Below, piece by piece: positions 18,518 to 26,504 of a stretch of 64,000 nt of DNA. Position numbers and translations under genes: made by a program. Origin of the DNA: Pedobacter foliorum (GTDB lineage Bacteria; Bacteroidota; Bacteroidia; Sphingobacteriales; Sphingobacteriaceae); contig NZ_JABSNU010000007.1 of NCBI RefSeq assembly GCF_013266735.1, forward strand, positions 124,001-188,000, in the 5' to 3' direction. The notes under the pieces were generated by a model. It did no database searches, was not told where the DNA came from, and saw only the letters and a program-made list of their open reading frames with translations. Positions within the stretch are counted from its first letter, which is position 1. Each line of letters begins with the position of its first letter.

Positions 18518-20083
18518 ATGAAGAAACATCTTTTACTTTTGTTATTACTGATGGGGTCCCATGTACTGGTCGCCCAAACCAAAAACCAACACCCTTTAAT
18601 TTATACCCCTGACAACGGTAATGGAACATTTACTAACCCGCTAATGTGGGGAGATTGGCCAGATCCAGATATTATTCGCGTTGGAGATGATTTTTATTTT
18701 GTCTCTACCAGTATGCATTATGTCCCGGGTAGTCCTGTTGCAAGGTCTAAAGATTTGGTTAACTGGGAAATGATGGGTTATGCAGTGTCGCGATATGATG
18801 AAGATTCACGCTATGATATGAAGGCTGGCAATGCCTATTTAAGAGGCTCATGGGCAAATACAATTCGTTACAATAATGGAACTTTTTATGTTGGCTTTTG
18901 TACACCACGCAGCTCTAGCACTGAACCTGGAAATTTTTCAATAGCCACAGCAAAAGACCCTAAAGGCCCTTGGACGAGAACCATTTTTAAAGAATACATG
19001 TACGATCCGGGATTGTTTTTTGATGACAATGGCAAAGTGTATGTTGCTCATGGACAAGAAAGATTGTTTATCACGGAATTAAATGCAGATGCATTATCTG
19101 TGAAAACCCCTCAAAAAGAAATTTACAATAATCGTAGTTTCCCATATCTGGAAGGGTCTCACGTATATAAAGTTAATGGGAAGTATTACATCATGGGTTC
19201 TACGGGAGGGACGCAAGGTAGGCAGATCTGTTTGAGAGCAGATCATATATATGGTCCTTATGAGTCAAAAGAAGTGATGAACGATGACCATACTTACCCT
19301 GGCAATGGCTTACATCAGGGTGGGATGGTACAATTAAAAGATGGCAGCTGGTGGTTTATCATTATGCAGGATCGTGGCCCTATTGGTCGTGTGCCTAATC
19401 TGGAACCGGTTACCTGGGTAGATGGTTGGCCGATGTTGGGTGAGAAGGGAAAAGGAGTAGAAACTTATAAGAAACCAAATGTGGGCAAAACTTATCCTAT
19501 TGTTGTTCCTGCAGCCTCCGATGACTTTAATACCGCTAAACTTGGCTTGCAGTGGCAATGGAACCACAATCCAGATGATCAAAAATGGTCTCTTAATGAG
19601 CGTAAAGGTTATTTACGCTTGAAAGCGGGTAAAGCGACAAAACTTTCAGAGGCCAGAAATACACTTACACAAAGAGTACAAGGGCCAACTTCAAGTGGTA
19701 CTGTCGAAATGGAGGTAAGCGGTTTGAAAGATGGTAATGTTGCCGGGTTCGGAATTTTTCAATTTCCTTATGCTTTTGTCGCAGTTCTGCAAAAAGGTGG
19801 ACAGAAATCAATTGTCATGATAAATACTGATAGTACAGTCAGTTCTATTCCATTTAAAGGGAATAAAATCTGGGTTAAGGCGAGTGCTACCCACGTTGGG
19901 TACACCGCTTCTTTTGCTTATAGTACAGATGGGAAAAAATTCCGGCCTATTGGAAATACTTTAAATATGGGACTAGGATTGGATTGGACTGCCAATCGCT
20001 TTGCCTTGTTCAATTATAGTACTGAGGATTCCGGTATAGCCGGATATGTGGACTTTAATTGGTTTTACTTTAATAAGCAATAG
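18518..20083 (+). CDS. GH43-family glycoside hydrolase (xylosidase/arabinofuranosidase type)
   Basis: Exported 521-residue enzyme likely to release xylose or arabinose from plant hemicellulose. The signal peptide ends at VAQ (20). The five-bladed GH43 propeller shows the base aspartate in DWPDPDIIRV (about 46-55), the pKa-modulating aspartate in EYMYDPGLFFDDNG, and the acid glutamate in YLEGSHVYK. From about residue 335 a concanavalin-like C-terminal domain (DDFNTAKLGLQWQWNHNPD) follows, as in GH43 beta-xylosidases. A monocistronic gene is likely, since the next gene has its own promoter elements. Confidence 0.93.
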   Translation: MKKHLLLLLLLMGSHVLVAQTKNQHPLIYTPDNGNGTFTNPLMWGDWPDPDIIRVGDDFYFVSTSMHYVPGSPVARSKDLVNWEMMGYAVSRYDEDSRYDMKAGNAYLRGSWANTIRYNNGTFYVGFCTPRSSSTEPGNFSIATAKDPKGPWTRTIFKEYMYDPGLFFDDNGKVYVAHGQERLFITELNADALSVKTPQKEIYNNRSFPYLEGSHVYKVNGKYYIMGSTGGTQGRQICLRADHIYGPYESKEVMNDDHTYPGNGLHQGGMVQLKDGSWWFIIMQDRGPIGRVPNLEPVTWVDGWPMLGEKGKGVETYKKPNVGKTYPIVVPAASDDFNTAKLGLQWQWNHNPDDQKWSLNERKGYLRLKAGKATKLSEARNTLTQRVQGPTSSGTVEMEVSGLKDGNVAGFGIFQFPYAFVAVLQKGGQKSIVMINTDSTVSSIPFKGNKIWVKASATHVGYTASFAYSTDGKKFRPIGNTLNMGLGLDWTANRFALFNYSTEDSGIAGYVDFNWFYFNKQ

Positions 20084-20096
20084 CGTGTCCTTTATA

Positions 20097-20121
20097 TTCT
20101 ATTGAAATAGAACTATATTTA
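20097..20121 (+). promoter_or_regulatory. inverted repeat and -7 box before the papain-like peptidase gene
   Basis: A perfect inverted repeat TTCTATT-GA-AATAGAA (20097-20112) is followed one base later by a -7-like TATATTTA (20114-20121), only 4 nt before the ATG at 20126. The repeat has no T run after it, so it is better read as an operator than a terminator. The geometry implies a leaderless or nearly leaderless mRNA. Confidence 0.5.
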
Positions 20122-20125
20122 CCTT

Positions 20126-20905
20126 ATGTCAGCTCTTAAACATCAATCAGATCCTTCGGATCCCCGAGATTATAAATTACCAGATCGTCCTGTTGATTCT
20201 CCGCGATTAGCTACTACAGTCGATTTACGGCCTTATGCACCACCTGTTTACAGTCAGGGAGGCCTTAATTCCTGCACTGCAAATGCTACCGCTGCACTCC
20301 TTGATTTTGTTAGAAAAAAGGATGGACTTGAATTTATGTCCCCATCGAGAATGTTCCTTTATTATAATGCCCGCTTACTTAATGGAAATGCAGACAAAGA
20401 TGAGGGGAGTTGTTTCAGAGATATGTTGAACAGTATTTACGAAACTGGAGCCTGTAGTGAATCCATGTGGGATTACAATAAAGACTTATTGTTTGTAAAA
20501 CCTGTTGATGAGTGTTATGCGGTTGCGGCAAATAATAAATTTCAGTATTATGCTTATATAGCTCAAAGACTGGAAGCATTAAAACATTGTCTGGATGATG
20601 GTTTCCCTTTTCTATTTGCTTTAATGGTTTACTGGCCGCTACAAAATGACATTGGACTGCATGAAACAGGTTTCTTGACTGAAACCCCGGAACGGTACAG
20701 AAATCATAAAGGTAGACATGCACTATGCTGTGTTGGTTATGATGATGAGAAAGAAGCTTTTTTAATTCGTAATTCTCATGGTCCCGATTGGTGTATGGAG
20801 GGGCACTTTTGGATTAAATACAAGATGATGATAGATCCTGTTTATTGTGAGGCTTTTTGGACATTGCGTACAAGCGGCACCTGGGAATCGACAGAATATA
20901 ATTAA
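20126..20905 (+). CDS. papain-like (C1 family) cysteine peptidase, apparently cytoplasmic
   Basis: A 259-residue protein with the papain fold. The catalytic set is present: Gln44 and Cys50 in SQGGLNSCTANA, His198 in GRHALCCVGYDD and Asn216 in IRNSHGPDW. It has neither signal peptide nor a long inhibitory propeptide, so it should fold active in the cytoplasm. Related compact C1 proteins occur scattered in bacteria and their substrates are mostly unknown. It is transcribed alone, convergent with the two-component genes at 21001-23562, and has a promoter unlike those of the neighbouring regulon. Confidence 0.88.
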   Translation: MSALKHQSDPSDPRDYKLPDRPVDSPRLATTVDLRPYAPPVYSQGGLNSCTANATAALLDFVRKKDGLEFMSPSRMFLYYNARLLNGNADKDEGSCFRDMLNSIYETGACSESMWDYNKDLLFVKPVDECYAVAANNKFQYYAYIAQRLEALKHCLDDGFPFLFALMVYWPLQNDIGLHETGFLTETPERYRNHKGRHALCCVGYDDEKEAFLIRNSHGPDWCMEGHFWIKYKMMIDPVYCEAFWTLRTSGTWESTEYN

Positions 20906-21000
20906 TCACAAAATAAAAAAAACGACAGATCTGGCCTTATACAGGTATAGCTATACAATACCTATAATTTTAAAATAAAAACTAGAGTGACCTAAGACGA

Positions 21001-21615
21001 TTAGACGGAGCCAAGCTTTGTAGCTTTGCTGATGAGCATCGCTGTATTTTTTGCCTCAAATTTTTCTAACAGGCTTTTGCGATGGGTATTTACCGTTGGA
21101 ATGCTGATGAAAAGTTTCTCAGATATCTCTGCATTGGTTAGTCCTTCGGCTATTAGCAACAGCACTTCTTTTTCTCTTCGGGTAATCAAAAGCTGATTGG
21201 GTGTTGGTTTTCTCAACGAATTTAGAACTTCCAAACTATAATATACTTTGCCTTTCTGTACACTGATTATCGCTTCCATCAGTTCTTCTTTTGTGGCATT
21301 TTTTAATACATAGCCTAGGGCACCATTGTCCATCATGTTTTTGATAATAGCCTGCTGATTAAACGTACTAAGCCCCAGTACAGCTATTGCAGGATATAGT
21401 TGTTTGACTTCTTTACATAAATCTATTCCACTTTTATCGGGAAGGTTTACATCCATTAAGATCACATCAGGTTCGTATAGCTTAAGAAAACTCAAGCAAG
21501 ACTCGGCATTGGTAGCGTGCCCCATCCAGTCAAGTGTCTTTTCGTTTTGCAACAAAGAACGAATACCTTCTATTACCATATAATGGTCGTCTACTACGAA
21601 AACGCCTATTTTCAT
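21001..21615 (-). CDS. NarL-family response regulator of the 23-38 kb regulon
   Basis: DNA-binding response regulator (204 residues). Receiver: acidic pair Asp9-Asp10 (VVDDHYMV), phospho-acceptor Asp55 (VILMDVNLP), and the lysine in GYVLKNATKEEL. The C-terminal LuxR-type helix-turn-helix runs from LLITRREKEVLLLIAEGL to TVNTHRKSLLEKF. It follows its kinase gene by 9 bp, so the two are cotranscribed. It is the natural candidate to bind the AATCAT-N8-ATGATT repeat found upstream of five promoters here, including its own operon's, since NarL-type dimers bind inverted hexamer or heptamer half-sites. That link is inferred. Confidence 0.94.
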   Translation of the reverse strand: MKIGVFVVDDHYMVIEGIRSLLQNEKTLDWMGHATNAESCLSFLKLYEPDVILMDVNLPDKSGIDLCKEVKQLYPAIAVLGLSTFNQQAIIKNMMDNGALGYVLKNATKEELMEAIISVQKGKVYYSLEVLNSLRKPTPNQLLITRREKEVLLLIAEGLTNAEISEKLFISIPTVNTHRKSLLEKFEAKNTAMLISKATKLGSV

Positions 21616-21624
21616 CTCCTGTGT

Positions 21625-23562
21625 TTAAATAGTAATCTCTATCATTACTGAAGTGCCCTTGCCGAGACCGGATTGCAAATCTATTCTGCCTTTTAAAAAC
21701 TCCACCCGGTTTCGAATATTTAGCCAGCCCATTCCATTAGATTGTTTCAACAGGCTGGCATCAAATCCACTTCCATCATCTTCTACCGTAATTGCCAATA
21801 ATTTTCCCTGCTCTGATTGATGGAGCTGTACCAGTACATTTTTGGCATTGGCATGTTTAATTGTATTGTTAAGCAACTCTTGAATAATACGATAAATGGC
21901 GACTGATGTAGTTTGCGGTATGCCTGCTTGCTGCATCCCCACCGACTGGTAGTTTACATGTAACACAGCACTACGATCCATCTCCATGCAAAATTCTTTC
22001 AATGCAACATCCAGTCCATATTTTACCAGTATTTCGGGCATCATGTTATGTGCTACGCGGCGCATTTCCTGTATAGAGCTGTCTAACATGTCGATGCTGC
22101 GATTAAAAGCAAGAGCATTGTCCGGGGTCATTATTAAATTCTCTTTCATATTATTTAATGAAAATTTTATTCCACTTAACATGCCTCCTAATCCATCGTG
22201 CAGGTCTTTGGCCAGGCGGGTACGTTCCTGTTCTTCACCTTTTAGTACTGCTTCTGTAGCGGTAAGTTGTTTTTCGGTTTCTAATTCATCAATTTTTAAT
22301 TGCTGTAGTTTCTGGCGATGAGTATAGTTGCGATAACCTAGCAGTGAAATAATTAATAAGGCAAGCGCACTGCCGACAAGAATATAATTGAGGATAGATT
22401 TTTGGCGAAGCTGCGCTTGTTGCAGTTTAATCTGTGCTTCTTTTTTTTCAAATTCGTATTTGGCTGCTAGGTTTGCTACAGTATTTTTGGTGTTTTCTCC
22501 TAATATAGTGTCTCGTAGTAACTCAAACTTTTGACGATATGCCAATGCGCTATCAAGTTTTCCTACTCCTTTGTACAAATTAGACTGATATTCGTATAAG
22601 CTGCTTAACTCATTTTTTGAACCAAATTTATGAGCTAAGTTGATTCCCTCATTGAGATAAGGGACTGCTTTTAAATATTTTCTTGATTCAATTAAAGTTT
22701 GTCCCATGCCCATATTGGCATACAAAGTATATTCAGGCAACTCTTCATGTCTTGAAAAATAAAGTACTGTATCATAATATTTTATTGCCAATGCATACAT
22801 TTGTTTACCCTTTAAGGCATCTGCTATACCTAACCACCCACTTACAATGTTAATGTTGTCCTTTTCTTCTTTACCTATTTTTCCTACTTCCCGAAATACG
22901 CTTATGGCTTTATCATAATTTTTAAGGTTATTAGAGGCGGTTCCGATATTGCAGAGTGTATTAGCCTGCGCAGTTTTATTATTTAATTCTACAGCGAGTT
23001 TGTATGCTTTTTCTGCATACTCAAGACCTTTGGCATATTCCTGTAAATTTATAAATACAGAAGCCAAATTATTGTTTGCTATTCGTAACATTTTTTTGTC
23101 GTCAATTTCTTCTGCATATTTTTTTGCAATTAAATAATATTCCGACGCAGTAGAAAAATCGGAAAGATATTCCCACTCACTACCTACATTTAAATTGGCA
23201 ACCGACAAGTCTTTTTTGTTCCCATATTTTTCAAAAATATCAAGGGCATCAAGAGTAAGAGACAAAGCCTCTTTAAATAAACCTCTGTTATTCAATATTA
23301 CTATTTGATAGCTTGCATAAGTTGCAACACCCTTTTTATATCCTATATTTTGAGAAAGCTCTTTTGCTTTGTTATAGTAAAAAGTGGCAGAATCAGGGTT
23401 GTCTTGCCTGTACGTTTCTCCATATTGATATAAAACATTTACAGTATTGCTATCTTTTTTGTTATAGTTAATAGTTCGTTTTAGACTGTTTCTATTCAAT
23501 CCTTGTGCCTGAGAGGCAAAACTTATAAAGCCTGCAAATAATATCAGCAGTGATTTTCTCAT
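21625..23562 (-). CDS. TPR-sensor histidine kinase (HisKA_3 type)
   Basis: Membrane sensor kinase of 645 residues. A signal peptide (1-20) leads to a periplasmic sensor region of TPR repeats (about 40-350; for example NNLASVFINLQEYAKGLEYA). A coiled region and one transmembrane helix (392-411) follow. The kinase core has His455 in RTRLAKDLHDGLGG (HisKA_3), an N box (QELLNNTIKHAN), EDDGSGFD and an NGMGWLNIRNR motif. It pairs with the regulator encoded 9 bp downstream. Its minus-strand promoter carries the same operator and 21-bp spacing as the target genes, implying autoregulation. The signal is unknown; TPRs suggest a protein or peptide ligand. Confidence 0.94.
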   Translation of the reverse strand: MRKSLLILFAGFISFASQAQGLNRNSLKRTINYNKKDSNTVNVLYQYGETYRQDNPDSATFYYNKAKELSQNIGYKKGVATYASYQIVILNNRGLFKEALSLTLDALDIFEKYGNKKDLSVANLNVGSEWEYLSDFSTASEYYLIAKKYAEEIDDKKMLRIANNNLASVFINLQEYAKGLEYAEKAYKLAVELNNKTAQANTLCNIGTASNNLKNYDKAISVFREVGKIGKEEKDNINIVSGWLGIADALKGKQMYALAIKYYDTVLYFSRHEELPEYTLYANMGMGQTLIESRKYLKAVPYLNEGINLAHKFGSKNELSSLYEYQSNLYKGVGKLDSALAYRQKFELLRDTILGENTKNTVANLAAKYEFEKKEAQIKLQQAQLRQKSILNYILVGSALALLIISLLGYRNYTHRQKLQQLKIDELETEKQLTATEAVLKGEEQERTRLAKDLHDGLGGMLSGIKFSLNNMKENLIMTPDNALAFNRSIDMLDSSIQEMRRVAHNMMPEILVKYGLDVALKEFCMEMDRSAVLHVNYQSVGMQQAGIPQTTSVAIYRIIQELLNNTIKHANAKNVLVQLHQSEQGKLLAITVEDDGSGFDASLLKQSNGMGWLNIRNRVEFLKGRIDLQSGLGKGTSVMIEITI

Positions 23563-23588
23563 ACACTAATTTACATTTTTCTACAACG

Positions 23589-23637
23589 CAAATAAAATGT
23601 TGTGGATCCATATTTTCCATCGTCTTTTTTAATGATT
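23589..23637 (-). promoter_or_regulatory. regulon promoter 1: kinase-regulator operon
   Basis: On the minus strand the inverted repeat reads AATCAT-N8-ACGATG (23637 to 23618), then exactly 21 bp, then the -7-like TTTATTTG (23596 to 23589), 26 nt before the kinase ATG at 23562. The second half-site matches the consensus at four of six bases. The spacing equals that of the four plus-strand promoters. This repeat and that of promoter 2 are separated by 21 bp (41 bp centre to centre), about four helical turns. Confidence 0.7.
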
Positions 23638-23658
23638 TTTTAAAAGCGTATAATAAAA

Positions 23659-23707
23659 AATCATCTTTTTTAATGATTACGTCGGTTTGGTAAGTTATCT
23701 ACTTTTA
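23659..23707 (+). promoter_or_regulatory. regulon promoter 2: FISUMP lipoprotein operon
   Basis: Perfect inverted repeat AATCAT-N8-ATGATT (23659-23678, spacer CTTTTTTA), 21 bp, then -7 box TACTTTTA (23700-23707), 19 nt before the ATG at 23727. The usual -33 TTTG position falls on the end of the repeat, which suggests an activator replaces that element. Confidence 0.82.
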
Positions 23708-23726
23708 CTCCATAAAAAATGAAATC

Positions 23727-24980
23727 ATGAGAGATTTAAAATTCCTGCCGTTTGTTTTGATGTTATGCAGTACGCTAATTATTTCCTGCACCAAGATTAA
23801 GGATAATGCAATCTTACCGGCAGCAGATTTTTCTGCAAGTGTTACTAGTATTAAAACAGATTCGGTGGCCAGCTTTACAGATTTATCTACCGGCAATCCT
23901 ACATCGTGGTCGTGGAGCTTTGCGGGAGGTACGCCGTCTTCTTCTACTTTGCAAAATCCGGTCAATATTCAATACCACGCTGCGGGAACATACAATGTAA
24001 CGCTTACTGTAACAAATGCCGACGGCAGCAATACCAAAACAAAAACCGGCTATATTGTAGTAAGTGTAGCGCCGCAGTTGCCTATGGTAAGCACCGTAGC
24101 CATCAGCAGCATTGCCAATACGACAGCCGTTTCAGGCGGCACGGTCAGTAGCATAGACAATAGTGTCGTTACCGCAAGAGGTGTGTGTTGGAGTACAAAC
24201 AACAATCCTACTATTGCCAATGATAAAACAACAGATGGGAGCGGCGCAGGCAATTTTACAAGCAACCTTTCAGGCCTAAACAGTAATACTACTTACTATG
24301 TACGGGCATATGCAACCAACAGCATTGGTACCGCTTATGGTAATGAAATAAGTTTTACCACAACAGGCTTGGCTAATTGCGGAACTGTCACTGATGTGGA
24401 CGGTAACGTGTATCATACCGTTACTATCGGTACACAATGCTGGATGGTGGAGAATCTGAAAACTACGCATTACCGAAACGGCGCTGAGATACTAACTGCT
24501 CCTGATTCGCAAACATGGGATGCCTTTACAAAAGGAGCCTATTGTTACTATAACAATGACAGTAAAAATAATAATCCTTATGGTAAACTGTATAATTGGT
24601 ATGCCGTGAACAACAGCGACAATATAGCACCTGCAGGATGGCATGTACCTACAAAGGATGAATGGATAACATTGATAACATTCTTAAATGGCAAATACTC
24701 AGCAGGGGGGGCCTTAAAAGACTTGCTTTATTGGAGTACGCCCAATGTGGGTGCAACCAACAGCAGCGGGTTTTCGGCTCTTCCGGGTGGATACCGTTTC
24801 GCCCATGGGAACTTTGATAACTTGTCTTTGATTGGCTATTACTGGGCTTCTACAGAGGATAGTGGAGTACCTGGTGGAGTAGCCGGCGATGAAATTCGAT
24901 TGTATCACTCATATATAGAAGTTGATATCTCATCTGGATTTAAATATAATGGCTATTCCGTACGCTGTGTAAAAGATTGA
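23727..24980 (+). CDS. lipoprotein with PKD-like and FISUMP domains
   Basis: Surface-type lipoprotein of 417 residues and first gene of the regulon's plus-strand units. The lipobox is IISCTK (Cys about 21). A PKD-like domain follows (ASFTDLSTGNPTSWSWSFAG to GTYNVTLTVTNADGS, about 33-110), then a fibronectin-like segment (TARGVCWSTNNNPT to YYVRAYATNSIGTAYG, about 115-210), and a FISUMP domain (TVTIGTQCWMVENLKT to YSVRCVKD, about 215-417). FISUMP domains occur in many copies in surface proteins of Bacteroidota and Fibrobacteres, with no settled function. It probably shares a transcript with the two genes downstream (gaps 69 and 78 bp). Confidence 0.9.
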   Translation: MRDLKFLPFVLMLCSTLIISCTKIKDNAILPAADFSASVTSIKTDSVASFTDLSTGNPTSWSWSFAGGTPSSSTLQNPVNIQYHAAGTYNVTLTVTNADGSNTKTKTGYIVVSVAPQLPMVSTVAISSIANTTAVSGGTVSSIDNSVVTARGVCWSTNNNPTIANDKTTDGSGAGNFTSNLSGLNSNTTYYVRAYATNSIGTAYGNEISFTTTGLANCGTVTDVDGNVYHTVTIGTQCWMVENLKTTHYRNGAEILTAPDSQTWDAFTKGAYCYYNNDSKNNNPYGKLYNWYAVNNSDNIAPAGWHVPTKDEWITLITFLNGKYSAGGALKDLLYWSTPNVGATNSSGFSALPGGYRFAHGNFDNLSLIGYYWASTEDSGVPGGVAGDEIRLYHSYIEVDISSGFKYNGYSVRCVKD

Positions 24981-25049
24981 TGTTATTATTATTAATGTAT
25001 AACTGCTGGTACTTTGAAATGATTTTTCAGAAATGATAACCTTAAAAAG

Positions 25050-26426
25050 ATGAAACTTATAAAAAACATGCTCCTGTTTAACCTGCTATTGATGGTAAGT
25101 TATACTTGTTTTGCCCAAAAGCAGGCTTTTGATGCAGTAAACTATACCTTACCCAGTGGTTGGGATAAAACAGAAATGGCAAACGGTATTCAGTTGTCCA
25201 CCAAAAACGATGGTAAAGGAAACTATGCAGTTGCTATTATTCTGCGTTCAGTCGCAAGCACAGCCCCGGCAAGCGAAAACTTTACTGCCAGCTGGGAAAA
25301 ACTAGTAAAAGGCACCGTATCTGTTTCTGAAGAACCAACCATGCAGGCACCTGCTACTGAAAAAGGATGGAGTGTCATTTCGGGGCAGGCGGGTTATACC
25401 GATGGTTCCAATAAAGGATGGGTAACGCTGATAAGTGCTACAGGAAATGGCAAAATGGCTAATGTGGTAATCATGACCAATACCGATAAATATCAAAACC
25501 AACTATTGGATTTTATAAAAACCCTCAACCTAAACGAAACGGCAGCTGAAAAACCTGTTATTGAAAATACAGCTTCGCCTACAAGCTATACAACTGGTTC
25601 AGATAGCAAAAATATTTATTCAATTACTGTTCCGCCCACCTGGAGTTTAAATGCGGGGCAAAATAGTTTAACGTTAGAAAAAACGACAAATACCGGAAAA
25701 AGAATCATTGAGTTCATGAGCATGGTAAAATCATCGGGGAGTTTAGAAAATGATATGGAGCATATTTTCTTTGAGGTTTTTGATGGTTGGAGTTTGTATA
25801 ACAGTTCTAACAACCAGTTATTCGAAAAAGGTGATCATGAAAAAGGGGTTACCAGCCAGGGGCTGCCCTATTATATGTTAAGCAATAGCATTACTAAACC
25901 TGGGGGTGACGTTATAAAAGCTACCGTGCTGATTATACAGGTAGGTGCAAACGTAGCCATCATTAATACTGCTGATAAGATACTGGGCAGTGAATCTGAA
26001 ATGGCTCTAAATTTTCTTTTGTTCACTTTGAAAATAAATGGTGTTGCCGATAAAAATGTGGATTATAAAAAACAGCTGACAGGCACTTGGGCTTCAAGCA
26101 GCGGGTCGTACGGAAATAGTTTAATTGCTGCTACCAGTTACACCGCAGAAGGAAAATACTATGTGTTAACACAATCTTCTTATACGGTGGGTTATGACTA
26201 TTACAATGACCTAATTAAAAGCAAACAATTTAAAGGTGAGGGTGTGTTTACTTTTAAAGGAAATGTACTGGAAAGAAAAACTAGTTCAGGTGCAGGAAGT
26301 AAATACTTCATTAGATTTTATTCAAAGAAATATGGTAATAATGAATGGAGAAATTTAATGAATTTGTATAAGGGTGATTATGATCAAAACAAAATAGAAA
26401 CGGTATTTCCTTTTCAAAAGATTTAA
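25050..26426 (+). CDS. exported PsbP/Mog1-like protein, cassette gene B1
   Basis: Exported protein of 458 residues (signal peptide ending CFAQ). The N-terminal 150 residues (YTLPSGWDKTEMANGIQLS to LLDFIKTLNL) look like a PsbP/Mog1-type alpha-beta sandwich, and residues about 185-330 (VPPTWSLNAGQNSLTLE to FTLKING) look like a second, diverged copy. The end (LTGTWASSSGSYGNS onward) resembles a small lipocalin-like beta domain. It is paralogous to the gene at 31202 (shared QKQ.FD.V.Y..P.GW opening and GW.VISG.A.YTDG.N.G motif) and to the relic at 30161. Function is unknown; fold names are from pattern, not search. Confidence 0.78.
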   Translation: MKLIKNMLLFNLLLMVSYTCFAQKQAFDAVNYTLPSGWDKTEMANGIQLSTKNDGKGNYAVAIILRSVASTAPASENFTASWEKLVKGTVSVSEEPTMQAPATEKGWSVISGQAGYTDGSNKGWVTLISATGNGKMANVVIMTNTDKYQNQLLDFIKTLNLNETAAEKPVIENTASPTSYTTGSDSKNIYSITVPPTWSLNAGQNSLTLEKTTNTGKRIIEFMSMVKSSGSLENDMEHIFFEVFDGWSLYNSSNNQLFEKGDHEKGVTSQGLPYYMLSNSITKPGGDVIKATVLIIQVGANVAIINTADKILGSESEMALNFLLFTLKINGVADKNVDYKKQLTGTWASSSGSYGNSLIAATSYTAEGKYYVLTQSSYTVGYDYYNDLIKSKQFKGEGVFTFKGNVLERKTSSGAGSKYFIRFYSKKYGNNEWRNLMNLYKGDYDQNKIETVFPFQKI

Positions 26427-26504
26427 TTACTATGCCAATTTGAAACAGGAAAGCAGCAATAAAAAATTAATTCTTCCTTAATCGGATAAAAACAAAACCA
26501 AGGT

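Noticed and set aside
20934..20970. Weak inverted repeat (AGGTAT/ATACCT) after the papain-like peptidase gene
   Set aside because: The stem is only 6 bp with low GC; too weak to call a terminator.
23686..23689. TTTG within promoter 2 as a -33 element
   Set aside because: Only 10 bp separate it from the -7 box, and it is not kept at the same position in the other promoters.
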